From Gracilariopsis chorda (Eukaryota > Rhodophyta > Florideophyceae > Gracilariales > Gracilariaceae): a stretch of DNA of 64,000 bases. This document shows positions 22,657-35,438 of this stretch, piece after piece. The stretch is from assembly GCA_003194525.1 (NCBI GenBank), contig NBIV01000221.1, positions 62,001-126,000 of the forward strand, read 5' to 3'. The position numbers and the translations under genes were made by a program. Under the pieces are notes generated by a model. The model was not told where the DNA came from. It searched no databases and saw nothing but the letters and a program-made list of their open reading frames with translations. Position 1 is the first letter of the stretch; each line of letters opens with the position of its first letter.

Positions 22657-23441
22657 AGACTTAACCGGCCAGGGAAGAACATCAACATTGCAGTCCTTCA
22701 ACCACTTCGTAATATAAACAGAACAATTTATAGAAGCCCCATCTTGTTGAAAAGTGAAAACTTCTCCCAGTTCATCAGACGCAAACGGTAGCATTTCTTT
22801 CTCTATTAATGTGCAGTACTTCTTAGAATCCATATTACCTTTGCAAATTACTAAATTACTCAAACCATAAAAGGAACATGCACCCCATAAAATGACCGAA
22901 TCTCTACCATTTTGCCTCTTTGAAAAGACTATTTCTTTCTTACGAAGATCATGCTAGTAGTATGCGAACCCATCCGGACCATCAAGGGTAAACTTTTTCT
23001 CATCTGTGAAAATAGTTTTCTTCCACTCTTCGATAGAAAAGGTCATCTTCTGACGAGCCCAAATTGCTTGTCCTTTTTATCGCGGTCTGTCATCATTGGT
23101 AACTTCTTCATCTTCTTATCAATTAAATTGAGAGCATCCTTCAAAACCTGTTGAACTCTTCTTACAGATACAGGTAGTGACAGAGCGTTAGGGAGCTCTC
23201 TTGCGGATGAAATTGTGTTTGAAGCGGCACAAAGTAACGCTCTTTTTGCAGTAGGGGTCAGTTTTTTGTTGTTAGATCTTTCAAACTGAGTAATGTACTT
23301 GTTGGGATTCCTCAAAAAGTTCTGCACAATAGTGTGAGAGCGATTCAAAGTCTGAGATATTTTTTTCTGCGAGCAACAGTGAGCTGTATCTGCAAGAATC
23401 ATGCCTTTTTCTTAGTCAGACAGGTCCTTACCGCGTCCCAT
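22657..23441 (-). pseudogene. Tc1/mariner transposase, N-terminal and catalytic part
   Basis: Reading begins at ATG 23441 (MGRGKDLSD, then a stop, then EKGMILADTAHCCS). An HTH-type N-terminus follows (KKISQTLNRSHTIVQNFLRN, VSVRRVQQVLKDA), then the catalytic region: IFTDEKKF with the first Asp, VILWGACSFYG, KEMLPFA, FQQDGASINCS with the second Asp, and VDVLPWPVKS, which stops exactly at the edge of element A. These are the standard Tc1 blocks. At least two in-frame stops are present. The rest of the gene is at 10950-11147. Such transposases cut and paste their element at TA sites; this one is dead. Its terminal inverted repeats were not found. Confidence 0.85.
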
Positions 23442-23606
23442 CTTGACCGTTGTTGGACGTGGGGAAACTGAGGAAGATGCAGTTGGAACTGTTATGGATT
23501 ATGAACTACTTTATAGTGTGCGAACTTTTCAATGTGGTGGACTTAAGGTAAGCTGACTTTAATTGAATTAGGGAGGTATGGATTGTTATTGGGTAACTGG
23601 AGGCAT

Positions 23607-25632
23607 CTAACAGGTTTGGAACGTAATCTGACTTGAAAGATAGGTTAGTATTGTCAATTCCATCCTTCTGAATGGCCGTGCTACAGAAAGTGAAGAGTGG
23701 TTCAAGAACAATGGTCGAAGTCGGGGTGGCTCTATTCTGGTTTCGCGGACTGTATCTAAGTCTGTATGGCGGGCGCACGTGTCGTTCGTGTGTGCGGTCT
23801 GGCTGAAGCTGGGACTGCTATCAGCGTGGAAGATGTGCGGTCTGGCAGTGCCCGGCACGCTGTGGGAAGTCCGAGGTGGAAGTTGAACAATGTGCAGCGC
23901 TTTGCGTAGTAGGCAGATTCGTTGGGGTTTCAATGGTTTCGTGAGGATGTCTGAGAGCATGTTGGCACGTGGCACGTGTTTGATATTCAACCGTTCGGTT
24001 TTGACCTGTTTATGTAGAAAATGTTAACGAAGGTCGATATATTTGCGATGTTTGGTAAGGCATGTTTGCCGGGCAACTTGGATAGCGGCGTGGTTGTCTA
24101 TGGGAAGAGGCGGGGCACCTAGCCGGATATGGCCCATGTAATAGAGAAGTTGTTGCAACCATAAAGATTGCTGTGCTGCGGAGGAGGTGGATAGAAATTC
24201 TGCCTCGCAGGTGGACATGGCGATTGTCTTTTGCTTTCGAGACTGCCACATGATAGGACTGTGGGTGAGAATGTGGATTATGCTAGTGTGGGAATTCTTT
24301 TCGTTGGAGTTGGCGAGGCCAGCGTTTGCGTAAGTGACCAATTGTTGGAATGCATTCGAATTGTACAATATATTATGCTTGATGGAGCCCTTTAGATACT
24401 TCAAGAGATAACGTAGCTGGCCCCAGTGGACCTCAGTCATGGAATGCATTACGGAAGCAAGGCGACTGACGGCGTGCGATGTCGGGGCGAGTGGAATCTG
24501 CGAGATCGTGAAGTTCACCAATGGTTTGCCGGAATGTGAATGTTTTTTCGGCGGTGAGGGATGTTGAAGTCTTCTGAGATGATGAATGTTTGTTGTCTGC
24601 ATAGCAGGTGGGTTTGGGATTGCCTTCAGGCAGCTTGTGCTTCTTTAGTTCTGAGTGGATAGTGTGTGGCTGTGAAATATGAATGGATCCGTCATCGTAG
24701 GGTTTGATGCGCCAGTTTAAGAAACGTTTCGGTTCTCCGAGGCGTCTTACTTTTGTAGCGGCTTTTCAGTGTAGGATATAGTTTGTCAACTTGTGCTTTT
24801 GCGGGTGCAGCAACGAAGAAGTCACCGATAGTAATGGTGATGAGGATTGGGCCGTGATCATAGTTTCGTGTAAAGAGGCAGGGGTCGCTGTCGGTCTATG
24901 TGTATCCTTTCGATTTCAAAAACTGGGCGAACAACTCAAGAAAGATGTGGGATGCAGGGGGGGTTCCATATAAGTTTCCGATAAGTTCCCGGTTTTATTG
25001 TGGTATGTGACCGACAAATCAGGGTAGTTGATGGATAAAAAGAGGGGAGTCGTGCTTGTAGGGTTCGTGCAGAAAGGCGGAAGAGATGTCGAATTGCTCA
25101 ACCGTGAGGTTGAATGCGGCAGCGAGGCACATGACCGCACGGATGGAGGATAGTTCGGCTGTGTAAGTGGTCACGTTCTCTGGGTTAAAAAATATATATG
25201 GTTGCATACGATCTCCACCAACATTGCATCGGGCTTTGTATCTTGTTATTTGTTCTTCATCAGAGCGCTTATTCCTGTAGGTCATTTCTAGCGGGATTAT
25301 CTTGGTATCCGGGGGGATGGAGGAGTTGGGTATCCAGTTTATAGTGCGTGAGTTGTCTAAATTTTCTAGCTCCTCGTTGTGAGCCGAGGCCCATTTGCTG
25401 GCATCGGGATATCGGCGGGCGTGGTGGAGAGACTACGGGGGTGTTGTGGAGGTTGTGAACCTGATGAATATGGAGTGTAGTGACTTGTGGAGGTGGCGAG
25501 TGCCTGTGGTTGATAATAGAGTGGGTCAAGATGGTGAAAATAAGGTTTGAAGTCAACGGAACGCAGATGAGCATATTGGTCCGTTCTTGGATTGAGGGCC
25601 ACGATGTGGACTGTGGATGTATTGTGCATGAA
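23607..25632 (-). pseudogene. Ty1/copia element, left piece: RT and RNase H
   Basis: On the minus strand this holds the 3' part of a copia pol. Right to left: the integrase-RT linker (TVHIVALNPRTDQYAHLRSV), the start of reverse transcriptase (ARCNVGGDRMQPYIFFNPEN...LTVEQFDISSAFLHEPY), a degraded active-site region (ITITIGDFFVAAPAKAQV, where YVDD would be expected), and the copia-type RNase H (VHWGQLRYLLKYLKGS, MSTCEAEFLSTSSAAQQSLW, DNHAAIQVARQ, KHRKYIDLR, NMLSDILTKPLKPQR). It needs several frame changes. The 3' LTR should lie to the left, about 23.5-23.9 kb, but its ends could not be fixed. Element B interrupts it at 25633. Confidence 0.85.
23759..23803. repeat. Copia terminal repeat segment (left copy)
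   Basis: This 45-bp segment (AGTCTGTATGGCGGG...GTCTGGC) is identical to 51010-51054 at the other end of the interrupted copia element and in the same orientation, as expected for parts of its two LTRs. The flanking sequence does not align well, so the full left LTR was not delimited. Confidence 0.6.
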
Positions 25633-27084
25633 TGTAGTAGAGTACTACGGCCTTTGGCCAAGTGAGGTAGTAGTCTACCAGGGGATAGTAGCGGAAGAGA
25701 GCCAGCCACTGGGGTGACAATCCACTGGGTCTACTACTGACACGGGCACCAACTGGCAGCGAGGCGCAATGGGCGCGCCCTATCTCAAGTCCATACAGGT
25801 CGAGAGAATGGTAGCGATGGCTTGGAGGCCTTTGGAGTCCTACTGGCTGCATATGGCGGCAATAAGACGGTGAGGGTGTGGAGCAAAACCCTGCGATGGG
25901 TGATGTCCACCGGCTGTCCGGAGTCCGCCCCCTTGAGAGGTGAACTGCAGCGGAAAGAGCCCTCTGTCCGTGCTGAGTGCTAGGCACGCCGGGTGTAAGA
26001 CCGGAGACGGTTGCTGGATGTACCAACAGAGGTGTGGAAGAAGGGATGATATGACCAATGGTATTGGCGGCGAACCTGAGGGAAAAGGGGCAAAAGACGA
26101 CGACAAGCGGCACCCTAGGACGACGAGCCATCTCGGGACACAACACCCGGAGCGATGCCAAGGACCGTGCGACAAGCGGGACCAGGTCCGTAAGCGAAGT
26201 AACAGCAATAAAATTAGCCAAAGAAATATCCTATACAGGAACGGAAACCGATCGGAGTATCGGGACGACGCTGGTCCCTGAAAAGAAGGTGACAAACGAT
26301 AAAGTGTTTCCTAGTTGACCCTGAGGGGTAGTCGCACAAGAATCCAACGTGGTTACCCTCCGCGAGGAGTTGTACACCTACGCCGATGGTTACGACTGTA
26401 GCCCGGCCTTCAGGAAGACACGACGCAGTTACCCTTTACTGTCGGGGAGGTGAGTGGAGCTCAACCTGCCTTAAGTAGCTTCTACCACTGTAAAGTGTAA
26501 TAGCTATCTAAGCATATGTGTACACCTTGCGTGGTCCACACACGTGGCTAGCCCGCTGTCAGGGTGCCCTCGCACGGCTGTGCCACCCGCATTCACCTGT
26601 TAGGTGTCCAGCGTAGCCACTATACCACTTGTACCCAGGTCGGACATCCAATTCACCTGTGATGGTTACCATTACTTCCGGTTCCAAAACAACCCACAAT
26701 GGGGTGTGCCTCGTAGCCATATCCACGTGACCTTGCGAGGTACTATAGTGTACCTGTATGAAGCCATTCCCGACACCAAGGATTCAATTCCTCCACAGAG
26801 GGTGCTTGCCTTTACTTCTCGGAGATCGGCGGCACTCAAGCCAACTTATATAGATGGCGAGGTGCTCTTACCTCCGGAAACTATCCTAAAACATTACATA
26901 AAAATAGCTACATAATAAAACTTGAGGCCACAGTGCCTTGGCACTGCCACAGGCCACTGGTGTCCCCTGCTTCGGCACCCAGCTTGGCCACGTGGGATAT
27001 TTAGGTCAGCAATGGTCTGACCTCTGACAGCCTGGACCGTTGGTGACCTCACCACTCCACATGCCCAATGGTCATTCTCCTACA
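25633..27084 (-). repeat. 3' LTR of element B, interrupted by solo LTR D
   Basis: The plus strand starts TGTAGTAGAGTACTAC and ends CATTCTCCTACA. Without the insertion at 25877-26797 and one GAGGG copy it is 526 bp, the same length as the right LTR at 35565-36090. Confidence 0.93.
25877..26797. repeat. Solo LTR of a fourth family (D)
   Basis: This 921-bp insert begins TGTGGAG and ends CTCCACA (perfect 7-bp terminal inverted repeat) and is flanked by the 5-bp duplication GAGGG (25872-25876 and 26798-26802). No pol is present and no second copy occurs in this window, so it is best explained as a solo LTR. Orientation is not decided. Confidence 0.85.
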
Positions 27085-27097
27085 GACCTCCCTCCTT
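27085..27097 (-). other. Polypurine tract of element B
   Basis: On the minus strand AAGGAGGGAGGTC lies directly before the 3' LTR, matching the tracts of A and C. Confidence 0.8.
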
Positions 27098-28915
27098 AAG
27101 ATCCGACGTCCCGTCGGATTCCTTTCCCATCGAGCGTTTTCCTTCTATTTTCATTCCCACTGGTCGCATCCGCGAATGAGGAGTTTTCTCCGAAACGCAT
27201 AACTGTGGCATGTCCTCCAAAGCCAAGGGGAATTTTTTGGCCTTCCAAGGCCGGTCGGAGGCTATGTCAAATTCCCTCAACGTCGCTGCTAGTTCCAGAC
27301 GTGGCCCACTCCATACGACCTCCTCGGAGGACTGAAGATAGAGTATCATGCCCATAGGTCGGCCCTGAATTAGTTTTCTTTAGGTAGAGCTCATCCTCGG
27401 TGGTCGACGTCGATGCCCATGTCGTCACATCTTCGCTATGAACCGCTTTCATGACCTCCTTGGGGCCCTCTGTCCATGTAGTGCAAGGGCACACCACTGG
27501 TCGGTTCACACAACCCAGCCACCGGGCAAAGTGGGAGACGTTATTGCACAACCATCTGGGCCGCTCACTGACATCATCCAAGTACCAACGGAGCTCATAG
27601 AACCAAAGGGGAATGAGTTGGCCTGCCAGGCCCCGCCGGAGGCCACGCCAAATTCTCCTTCACACATGGCCAAAATGTGCGGGGAATGAGCCCACATGGT
27701 CATGGAGGGCTGTGGAGTACGCCACAGAAAGAAACTAAACCGTTAGACTGGTCCCGATTGCTGCCATCCACCTTCTTCGCCCTCTGGATAAGCAGCCCAA
27801 AGACCCAGGTATCGTCCATGGTGGTCAGCCACATTCCCATTCTTTGCTCTCAAAAGCCAGTCCGTCTAGCAGAACAGGGCGTACAAAAAAAGGACGCAAC
27901 CCTGCACCAACGATTTGACCAATGGAACACAATTCACCCATGTGGAAGCACTTCACCCGCCAGGGTCGACCGGAGGCCATGTCGGAATTTTCTCCTGGGC
28001 CACGAACCCCGTGCCGAATCAGGACCAAATGGCTTGCAAAGAGTACTGAAGCTCTTCGCATGACCAACTCTGGTTATATGACCCATCGGGTTCTTGTATT
28101 CAGCGTCCAGTGACCTCAGGAACAACCTGTCCATATGGCCCAAATACAACGATTTCGACCATGTAATCCGGTGACAGTTTCTGACCCATCCAGCGCTTGT
28201 CGATTCCAAAAGGTCTTGCGCATATCTACGTCTGGGTGTTTTCCAGTGGACAAAAGTACAATAAGTATTCGAGCTCCAGCGGCCTGGGTTGTACGAACTA
28301 GTTCCACCTTTGTGGTCGTCCAAAAAACCCTGCCCAAATGGCATCAACAACGCACATTTGGCGGATGCAGCTTGGTGCGCCTCATACACATCTGTGCGGT
28401 GGTCATCCTTTGCACATCTATGGCCATTACACTTATAAACCGATGCTGTTCCATAGTTTTATTCCAAGTTACTCGAAATCAAATGCCGCCCAAAGGAGGG
28501 AGATCTTCCATTGTGAATTATTCCAGTGTCCTGGAGCATCAACAACCAAATGGTCATACCGTCTTGTCAAACGGTCTCTAGTGTCCCAATATCTCACGAG
28601 GCCGACCAAACCGGCAGAATAACTGCAGAAAACTGCAGGAAAATGACCTCAGCCTTAATGGGCAAAGCATTTTGTTGGCCCATGAGGTAAGAGTTCCTAC
28701 ACAAGTCTCTGGGGTTTTCTCGCCCTTGCCATATAGTTCGGGGCCCTTCGCTTTGTACCCGTGGTTTTCAACGTAATTGCCTCAGGTAATTCGGAGTTAT
28801 GTGGCGTCCAAATTGGTCATCGTCGCTGTAAACCTGCGGAAGAACTGGCGCGCGGCCAGCGAGTGGGGCGGCGTGGGAGGCGGTTCCATGTGCAACGAGG
28901 CCAAAAGCAGTGTTC
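27098..28915. other. 3' region of element B, no intact gene; imperfect repeats
   Basis: This 1.8-kb stretch lies between the chromodomain and the 3' LTR, the place where A and C carry their antisense gene. Frames on both strands are broken every 60-150 codons and none clearly matches that gene. Three imperfect direct repeats are visible near 27222-27275, 27602-27655 and 27935-27990, each with a GGTCGGAGGC/GACCGGAGGCC core followed by ATGTCRRAATT-type sequence. It may be a decayed coding region or a structured 3' untranslated region. Confidence 0.45.
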
Positions 28916-31900
28916 CTATTGGGTGGAGGTGGATTGGGCCCGTGCTGGTACGAATTTGTGGCCAGGGATACCCCCCTCTTTAAGTTCATGCTCCTTGTGG
29001 CCTGTTTTCGACCAATAGTGGGCCACAAAGTTGTCCGGGATGTCTGGCCTCAGGAGCCAAGTATCGTCCCTGGGCTCGTTGCCATAACAGCGGACTTTGT
29101 AGTGCACTTCGCCGTCGTCTGTCAGCCCAGCGGAGAAGATGCGGTCAAGAACATATTCCCGTTGGTCGTCGACTTCGGCGTCCTCCGGCAAGTCCATTTG
29201 GTCCAGGGGACCGTATCCATCAGCGTCCGAAGGAAAAGCGTCCGGGGTCCGCGTAACGATGTCCATAGGGTCAGGTACTTTTTCAGGAAGTACCATTTCG
29301 TCCAGGGTACTGTAGCCATCGGCGGAAGAGCCTTCTAGATCTGCGGAGACCTGCAGTTCCGGAGGGTCCGTACGGTCAGTGACGAGTGGTTGCGTAGGGA
29401 TGGAGGATGGGGGTTGGGACGAAGGGAGAGCGCGCATCTCCAATGGTTCAGTTGAAGGTGGGCGTGGCGCCAGAGAGATTCGGTCCATTGTGACAGTGTC
29501 CTGGAGTCCATCTCGGTCGATAGTAACTGTGTGCACGAAGGACTTAAGTACCTTGAAGAGCCCAGTGGACTTTGGCAACAGCTTCTTGGTGATTTCCTCG
29601 TCCTCGGGCTTTTCCTTCGGTTGTCTGTGCAAGTTGACGTACTCTCTCACGGCCACTTGCGGTGTAAACCAAACGGACCGAACGAAATCGGCCTTATAGC
29701 GCGCTTGCGCTTTCTACAACGTGGTCTGCGCGGCCTTCGAGATAGAATCAGTTCGTTTCCCCCAATACCGTTTGGCCTGGGCGGTAGTCATTTCCTCCGT
29801 TATGACCTGAGGTGCTCTTAAGTCCTGTAGGTCAACCATGTACAGCGCAGGGGCACGTACGAGGGTGAAGTCAAAAAGAGTTGTACCAGTGGATTTATGC
29901 ACTTGATTATCATATGCATAGACCAGCGGCTTGACATAGTCATCCCAGTCCAATTGGTGCTCGGAAACGTAGTGAATTAGCCTCTTGGCCAGGGTTCGGT
30001 TATACCTTTCGGCTTTTCCATTGGTCTGAAGATGGTACGCGGTGGTGAGGAGATGTTTTATACCTAAGGCCGAGCACACATGCTCAAAGAATTTGGACAT
30101 AAACTGAGAGCCATTGTCGGTAAGGAGATAGAGCGGCAGTCCATAGGGATAAATCCAATGGACAAGGAAAGCAATGGCGATGTCGGTGGCAGTTGTTTAT
30201 TTGAGCGGAATTGCTCAGATCAAACTTGGTAAACCGATCAGTAATCACCAATATAAATCGGTCGCCGTGGGTCGACTTCGGAAATGGCCGTAGGATATCC
30301 ATAGAAACGAACTCCAAAGGCCCAGCCGCTGGGAATAACTTCAGTTCCCCTTGATGTACCGCTCTTGTCCCTCGGATTTTTGCGCATGCTGTACAAGTTC
30401 TTGCGGTCTCTATTATGTCATTGGCCATCAGGCTCCAGTAAAAATATCTCCTTAGGGTCTGATACATGTTAGTACCTCCAGGATGGCCAGCCAACCTCGG
30501 ATAGTGCACGAGGTAAAGAAGGCGTGCCCATAAGGCGTTAGGCACTACCCGCTGTATCGCCCCGTCCAATGGTGACCTGCAACATAATATGCCTCGGCGG
30601 TCATAATCAAACAGCGACCCAGGGGTCCCTACTTTCTCCCCTATCTGGTCGCAGTATCCGTCCGTTTTCTGGGCCTGAAGAAATTCTTCGAGGGGTACTG
30701 GTGGAAGATCCGCGCTTTCCGACTAGGCCATATGGATATCCAACGGTGGATCTTCCCACTCCGCGGCGCATAAGATCGCTGCGCCGTGTCCGTCCGTCCA
30801 ATTGGCCATTCTCACCTCAGCCACCGGTGGTTCCTCTGCCTCGTCATCAGTGTGCTGTGGTCTGTCCCAGATGGTGGGAATCTCATCGTCCAGGGGAGTT
30901 TGGTCTGTATCATCGGTCAGGATGCGTGACAGCGCATCTGCGGTCTGATGTTTCAGCCCTGGCCTATAGGTCACGTCGTAATCGAATTTGGCCAGGCGCA
31001 ATCTCCATCGGGCCCGACGGGAGGATGCGTCCGTCATGTTCAGTAACCTGCGGAGGGAGTGGTGATCTTTCCTAATGGTAAAGTGGGTTCCTTCCAAATA
31101 AGGCTGAAGATGGAGCACTGACCACACGATGGCCAAAATTCTTTTTCCGTAGTGCTATAGTTCCTTTCGGCCTTGGTCAGGGACTTACTACTTTAGCCAA
31201 TTGGGCGGGAATCCTTAGGGGACTCCTGCTCTTGTAGAAGGGCACAGCCCACTTGAGTCGCAGATGCGTCCGTATCTAGGATATATGGTTAGTTGGCCTT
31301 GGGTAGCGCCAAGACCGGCGGACTAACCAAATGGTCCTTGAGGTTCTGGTAGGTCTCATACTGCTCGTCTGTGAGGTCGTCAAATTCTGAGGGGGTCCCT
31401 TTCTTCAGCATCTCATTGAGAGGTGCTGCAATTTTCGCGAACCCTGGGACAAACGTACGGTAAAAACTACAAATACCAAGGAAGAAGCGCCATTTCGTAT
31501 GGGTCCTAGGTAGTCATGCTTCCTGTATGGCCTTTGTTGTACCTTGGGCCACTTGGAGTTTACCCGGCAGGACCACATGGCCAAGATAGTCCACGGAGGG
31601 CTGGAAGAAGAAACACTTCTTTAATTTCAGTGTGACACTAGCCTGCTGGAGTAACCTAAGAACTGCCTTCAAATGTGCAAAGTGTTCCCTAATGGACCTG
31701 GAAAAGATGATCACATCATCTAGGTAGAACAAGGCGAATTTCCATTTGACCCTGGACAAAATGAAGTCCATGGTCCGCTGGAAAATAGCTGGCTCATTCA
31801 TAAGACCAAAGGGCATCCGTGTAAAACGAAATAATCCCTCGTGGGTGGTGAAGGTAGTCAGCAACTTCCCCTTCTCGTCCATGGGAGCCTGCCGATACAC

Positions 31901-33256
31901 AAAATTGGCATCCAACGTGATGAAAATTTGCGCGTCCCCAAGGGAATCTAGACAGTCGTCCATACGGGGGATAGGATAAGTATCCCTCTTGGTCACTGCA
32001 TTTAGTTTGCGGTAATCAATAGAAAACCGTACGGTCCCGTCCTTCTTGGCCACTAGGACAAAAGGGCCAGCCCATTCGGCCTCAGTGGATGGTGCACGCT
32101 CAATGACCCCAGCGGACTTCATTTTCTCAACCTCCTTGGTTACCAACTCTCGTCCTTTTAGACCAGTCCGATATGGGTGCTGATATTGGGGCGTAGCCTC
32201 GTCCTTAAGGTAAATTCGATGCCTTGTGGCATCGATCTCATCCAGCTTTCCACTACACATGCTAGCAAAGTCCTTGAGGAGATCAATGACTTGTTTCCTA
32301 TGTGGTTCAAATTCATCGCCAAGGTTGACGTCGTTTTCCCAATGGACCAGTGGTTCACCCCCAGGAAGCAACTTCTCCGCATCAATCTCCATAATGGCCA
32401 CTGGAGCAGGCATAGATACCCCCACCACTGCACCCTTGGGTAGCCTTGTAGACTTGTCACGGAAGTTGCTCATCGTGACTGCAAAGGGCCGGTTGGGTAC
32501 CACATTAATTACTCCATTGGCCATGAGGGAAAGGTGCTTCATTAGCAACTTGGGATGGTTTTGCAACAAAACCAGACCTGAGGACTCGCATACCACTGCA
32601 GCGGCTACCTGGGTCATAGGCGGTATGACTATCGCTTTTGCCAATCTGAACTTGTTGGACACAGTCCTTGTGGGAAACTCGGCTTTAGCTGGGGCAGCCT
32701 CGGGTCCAGGGCGCGAGCCGACAATCGAAAATGGTGGTCCTCAATGGAAACCGACCCTTTTTTGGCCAGGATAGATTGCCTTTACATATCTATCAATAAA
32801 GCTCGTCCCTAAGATCCCTTCCGCCCCCGGGTTCGGACATACAAGAAACCAAGTCTTAACCTTCAGGTGACCCAATTAGAAGTAAAGCGGAGGTATTCCG
32901 CGAATGTCCATCGGCCGACGTGATGCGTCCGTCACCTTCGGTGACTTCTTTTCCTGTATCATCCTTTCCCAGCCCAATGGTAAGACCTTCGGATGTACCA
33001 GATTGGGGCTTGCTCCAGTATCCAATACGGCCGTAAACGTCCTTGTGGTATTGGCCTGTAGTCCCAAGGTTCCCTGTATCTTGTAGTTATTCTTCCTCAG
33101 GACACAAACAGCGTCCTCCAGTTGTTCCCATTGGTCCACAGCATACACCCGACTCGAGACCCCTGTCATTTCGTCCTCTGGTTTCTTTCTCTTCTCAGCT
33201 CCTGTGGTCTGCGAGTCCGATGGTTTGAGGCGGCAGTTATAAGAGGGACGATACAC
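28916..33256 (-). pseudogene. pol of element B with chromodomain (several breaks)
   Basis: Read leftwards: protease with an intact AVLDTGASPNLVHPKV active site; reverse transcriptase (32662-31514) with RFSIDYRKLNAVTKRDTYPI, MPFGLMNEPAIFQR and an intact FYLDDVIIFS box; RNase H (about 31300-30723) with KDHHSLRRLL and TADALSRI; integrase zinc finger (HYPRLAGHPGG...CTACAKIRG), first core Asp in VSMDIL, a TDNGSQF-type second Asp at about 30115, and Glu in NGKAERYNRT; then a Pro/acidic linker and a chromodomain (EYVLDRIFSAG...YKVRCYGNEPRDDTW). Stops and shifts fall at about 31140-31510, 30200 and 29700. Of the three elements this pol has the best preserved catalytic motifs, but it is still broken. 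Confidence 0.9.
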
Positions 33257-33396
33257 CTCTTTGCGTCCCTCTGGTCGTTTTCCTGCGGCGTGGGCACCGC
33301 AAGATCACCTCTTCCGTCCAGGTATTCGACACTATCCCTTGGGTCTTCAACCATGTTGACTTCAGGTTGCTTCACAGGTGTAGTCAAGGGAGTCAC

Positions 33397-35438
33397 TTAC
33401 TTTGAGCTCCCTGGCGCTCCAATGGTCCTCGGAGGGAAGGTCCTACGGAAGTAACCCTCAGCTCGGCGCACCTGATAGTTCTCCTCCCTTCGCGCCATGA
33501 TTCCTTTGCGGATGTCCTCACCCATTTTGTTTATGCAGTCACACGGCCGGGCCGTGGAAAGACAAATATAACAGTTCTGAATGGACTTCGTAATGACGTC
33601 CTTCCTGATGGCAATCGGAGAATAACGGGGTATCGTCGGGGCCGGTGGGGTGGTTGTTCCCGACGAAAAGGCCAATGGTGGTCCTGACGGAGCTGAGGAG
33701 AAGCTCACTGCAAGAGCATCTGCGGTGTCTGAATGTCCAAAGGCCGCGTCCGACCCCGACGGGGACTCGACCATGTAGGCCTTCACTCCTCTGATCAGGG
33801 GTCTTGCGCAACCCCTAGTACCCGCCTCACCCGTTCGACGGGAAGTCCTATAGGTCTTACCGTATCCTTCGGCATACGTCACCACTTGACGCAGCGTCAA
33901 GTCTGGATGGGCAGTGTGGTGGTTTCGGACATGAGTCCGTATCGCAGGGAGCAATCCCGCAATAAAATGTCACTTTAGCCGACCCTCGAAGAGCACATTC
34001 CCACACCTGCGGGCTCTAGTACAAAGTTGGTGGGCGTAATCCGTATCGGACATGCTGGAACTCTGGTGGTATCCAATTACGTCCTGATGGGTATCCATTA
34101 TGTGTTCATCAGTCGCATACGTTTCCAACAGGTAAGGAACAACCTCTGGATAGGTCCTTAGGAGCTCCCGATCTCGGGCATCAATGGAGTTGGCCGAGCC
34201 GGAGTTCTTGGCAACCACTTGTTCCCTCGCTTGTCCACTTAGGAAAAAATGGAAGTAATAAAGCGCCGCTCCTTCATGGACACCATTCTGGTCACAGGCC
34301 ACCGGAACGAGCTCAAGAACCTAAGAACTGTATTGGGATCCTTCCCAGAAAACTTGTCCGGGACGTTCAGTTGTATTCTCCTCGCCCACCTGGCAATCTC
34401 CTTGGCGACCGAAGAGGTGTACCGTGTAGACCGATCCATCAAATGGTACGTGTTCACATCTAAGACCTTCTAGAAAAGCTCATTAGTCGTGACCGATGGT
34501 TTGAGGCGCCGAACATCCACCTCATCCGTATCGGTATGGGAAGAGTCCGACGACTCCGAATGGTCATCACTAGAGTCCGAGTGGTGCCTCTTCTGATGGT
34601 TCGTCCTCGAATTACGCCTTCGGCTGCGTATCTTCTTCCTATGGGTCTCAGTATCTACGAGGTCCTTTTGGGCGAGCTCTTCATCGTCCTCGAGGTACTC
34701 GTTGGAGTACCGAACTCCGTGCTGTCCATTGGTCTTATCTCCCGCACGGCCTCTTTGCCTCTGGAGTCTCTCTTTTCCAGGCGGTATATCACCCAATGGA
34801 CCTTCATGTGCTGTATCCAGGCGAGGGGCTACTTCTATACCTGCTCCCTGAGATCCGGTGTATGTTGACAGAGGGACATCCAATGGTAAACTTTGAGAAA
34901 AAGCGCGAGGGCTGTGAAATGTGCCTGCCTGGCGGGTGATTTCCCCTTGGATGGTCGTGGCAATGGAATCCACGAGTACATCCGATTGCAAAACCTGAGA
35001 AACCAGTTGGTGTGCCAAAGAGGACAGGCGCTCCCCTAATACCCTATCCAGTTGGTCCCTAAGGAACTGCTCCAATTGGTTTTCGCACCAAGAGCGGAGT
35101 TGCGGCCATGGGGAAGCGGCGACACTTTCCACCATACGGGGGGTGTTCACAGTAGCGGCTAAGTCCTGAGGCTGTTCTGCATCATTCCTTGGGCCTTGCG
35201 GAAGATTGAGCTGATCCATCCTCTCGCGGAGGAGAGCGACCAATGGCGAATCTCTGGTTATCCTTTCATGATTGTCCACAGGGTCTATAACACGTCCACT
35301 GGAGCGGCTGTGGGTACTTCTACGGTCACTATTATTGTCCGCTTGGGTGGCCAATGTTACGGCGACTGCGGGAGGTGCGGCTGCACCCGGGGTTCCTTAT
35401 TGGTCTTCGTTCCTTGGGTTGGGTTGTTGGTTATCCAT
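33397..35438 (-). pseudogene. gag of element B (stops and shifts)
   Basis: The likely start is ATG at 35438 (MDNQQPNPRNEDQ), followed at codon 14 by a TAA, after which the same frame runs to 34470. The body continues in other frames at 34457-34239, 34302-33970 and 33954-33397. Features: a helical N-terminal part (LRSWCENQLEQFLRDQLDRV), a basic and Ser/Asp-rich block (RKKIRSRRRNSR...HSDSSDDHSESSDSS), a gag core (LLETYATDEHIMDTHQDVIG...QLCTRARRCGNVLFEGRLK), and a Cys-rich NCYICLSTARPCDC near the C-terminus in place of a normal zinc knuckle. The layout agrees with gag of elements A and C. Confidence 0.8.

Noticed and set aside
26604-26915. 103-codon open frame MSSVATIPLVPRSDIQF...
   Set aside because: It crosses the right end of solo LTR D and its target duplication into the LTR of element B, so it is a chance frame over an insertion junction.
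27098-28915. An antisense gene in element B like those of A and C
   Set aside because: Neither strand shows the shared motifs (YFDxxxF, HES, GY-x-S/D) in order. The region may be the decayed counterpart but the sequence does not support it.
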